From: Chrysaora quinquecirrha
Taxonomy: Eukaryota > Cnidaria > Scyphozoa > Semaeostomeae > Pelagiidae
Length of the DNA stretch: 64,000 nucleotides
Direction: 5' to 3'
Assembly (NCBI GenBank): GCA_014526335.1
Contig: JACTAT010000026.1
Coordinates: 877,565 to 941,564 of the forward strand
This document shows positions 62,930-64,000 of this stretch, piece by piece (position 1 is the stretch's first letter; every line of letters starts with the position of its first letter). Under the pieces are notes generated by a model. It made no database searches. It was given only the letters and a program-made list of their open reading frames with translations, and was not told the origin of the DNA. The position numbers and the translations under genes are program-made.

Positions 62930-63185
62930 TAATGAATTCAATTTCTTTATCGCTCTATGTTATCTTCGTTACCTTGGTATATTTAATTTCCGCGTAGAAG
63001 TTGCAGACAATGAATTTTGGACCCCTTAGAACTTTTACCTTTGAAATTAAAAGCATGCCTTAGAAAGCGTTTCAGTGCTCGTACACATTGTCACTCATAT
63101 TTGTGGAAGATTCGGATAATGAAATATTTCCTCGGATGTATAGCAAGTCAAATTTTCTCGAGTTTATTTCTATGAGTCATGTAAG
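62930..63185. other. Intron sequence, nothing recognised
   Basis: No exon or repeat identified after candidate exon 28. Confidence 0.4.
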
Positions 63186-63189
63186 ATAT

Positions 63190-63320
63190 AGGTGCTGTGG
63201 CGTCGTGGTGTAATCCAGCTGACTTGTGGTTTCAGAAACTCAGTGTGGTCCGTGTTGGAGCCCAGCCACGGTAGCGTCACGGCCAGGGTCAAGGTCTCGA
63301 TTAGTTAACCTACCTGAGGT
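63190..63320 (+). mobile_element. SINE-A copy
   Basis: AGGTGCTGTGGCGTCGTGGT, CCAGCCACGGTAGCGTCACG and TCGATTAGTTAACCTACCTG; the 3' part is missing. Confidence 0.88.
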
Positions 63321-63504
63321 GTGCACTCTTAAATACTATGGTACTGGGGATGTGTGACAAGAATGAGTGACTTTTTTTGTTCGTTTTCCCTTTACTTTAT
63401 GATGGGGATGTTTTTCTAGTATTTTTACCTTAGAATGGGCTCATTTTTTCAATTCATTAACCTGAGAAATGGTGTTTTTCTAATTTATCTGCCTATGATT
63501 TTTT

Positions 63505-63620
63505 TTCAATTACCATTGCGCCTTAGTCGCGAAAGTTTAAACCCGCGAAACATACCGTTATGCTTCAGTCGCGAAAATCGTTCCCGCGAAACATACCATT
63601 ATGCATTGTTCGCGAAAGTT
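63505..63620 (+). repeat. CGCGAAACATACC tandem repeat, two to three units
   Basis: TAGTCGCGAAAGTTT, CCCGCGAAACATACCGTTAT, CAGTCGCGAAAATCG and CCCGCGAAACATACCATTAT, unit about 54 bp. CpG-rich against the AT-rich background. Confidence 0.8.
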
Positions 63621-64000
63621 TCTTTCGTTGTAGTTTCCTCCCTTAAAGTATCTCCGAAATTGCGATGAATAGCGGAAACATTTTCGGGCCTACTTAAAAG
63701 CTTAAAAGCTCTGCCATCAGTGGTGTTCCCAGACTAAAAATACCGGGGTGGACAAAAATGCTTGGGTGTTGAATTTTTGGGGCCACGCCCTTCAAGCGCT
63801 CGGAAAAGGAGGCCAACGCCCATTCAAAATCATCCTAAGATGAAATAGAAATAAGCAAAAATCAACTATTTACTACTAACTTGCAAAAATTATCCCACTG
63901 AAAGATATAACAATGACGTAACAACGACGAAAAGTTTTTGAAATTTACTGCATTCAAAAATTAAAGAACATGTTTTTGTGACAGCCTTTTTGATTGCTAA

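Overview
This is a eukaryotic, intron-rich, repeat-saturated window, probably from an anthozoan cnidarian or another marine invertebrate. The taxon is an inference from short GT-AG exons, an overall AT-rich composition, and repeat ends (CAACCTCGTCCCC, GTACCCCCCGGG, tRNA- and 5S-derived SINEs) of a kind I associate with coral and anemone genomes. There is no bacterial-style gene layout.

One protein-coding gene dominates. A kinesin-3 family motor of the KIF14 type runs on the + strand from the start codon at 7863 to at least 62928 and probably past the right edge. I could place 28 exons by reading frame, splice sites and matching intron phases; together they make about 3.15 kb of coding sequence in 55 kb of gene. 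Order along the protein: a basic Ser/Pro-rich N-terminal extension (exon 1, which carries two apparent one-base frameshifts); the complete motor (exons 1-12: P-loop GQTGSGKS, switch I NDKSSRSH, switch II DLAGSE, helix-4 INKSL, neck); a first coiled coil (13-14); part of an FHA domain (15-17, with at least one exon unseen on each side of exon 15); a long coiled coil (18-22); and a KIF14-like C-terminal region (23-28).

Layout: 1-7812 is upstream DNA made of two nested direct duplications (A1-B1 ... B2-A2), GAT repeats, hairpin repeats and inserted transposons. 7863-25544 holds the motor exons, with introns full of MITEs, SINEs, a Penelope-like fragment and a 178-bp tandem array. 25926-27935 is a 2.0-kb transposon with 67-bp inverted repeats, a 9-bp target duplication and a broken RecQ-like helicase exon. 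28107-29306 is an exact 150-bp tandem array. 32820-36855 is a 4-kb array of a 47-bp unit. 37000-46950 has the partial FHA exons among foldback repeats and a 106-bp array. 48474-54945 is a 6.5-kb satellite of a 161-bp unit that is clearly derived from the tRNA-SINE scattered elsewhere in the window. 55048-62928 holds the last exons with nested MITEs, a 5S-like SINE, a LINE tail and a CTTG array.

The most unusual signals are: (1) a MITE family with shared TACACG(T)n ends in which each copy carries one of at least six different 7-bp words, repeated many times through that copy in both orientations; (2) conversion of a SINE into a roughly 40-copy satellite with a Pol III B-box in each unit; (3) compensatory base changes in a tandem hairpin array; (4) the helicase-bearing transposon; (5) an enlarged switch-II loop in the kinesin motor. 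Target-site duplications are read directly for several elements, some with an empty site visible in this same window.
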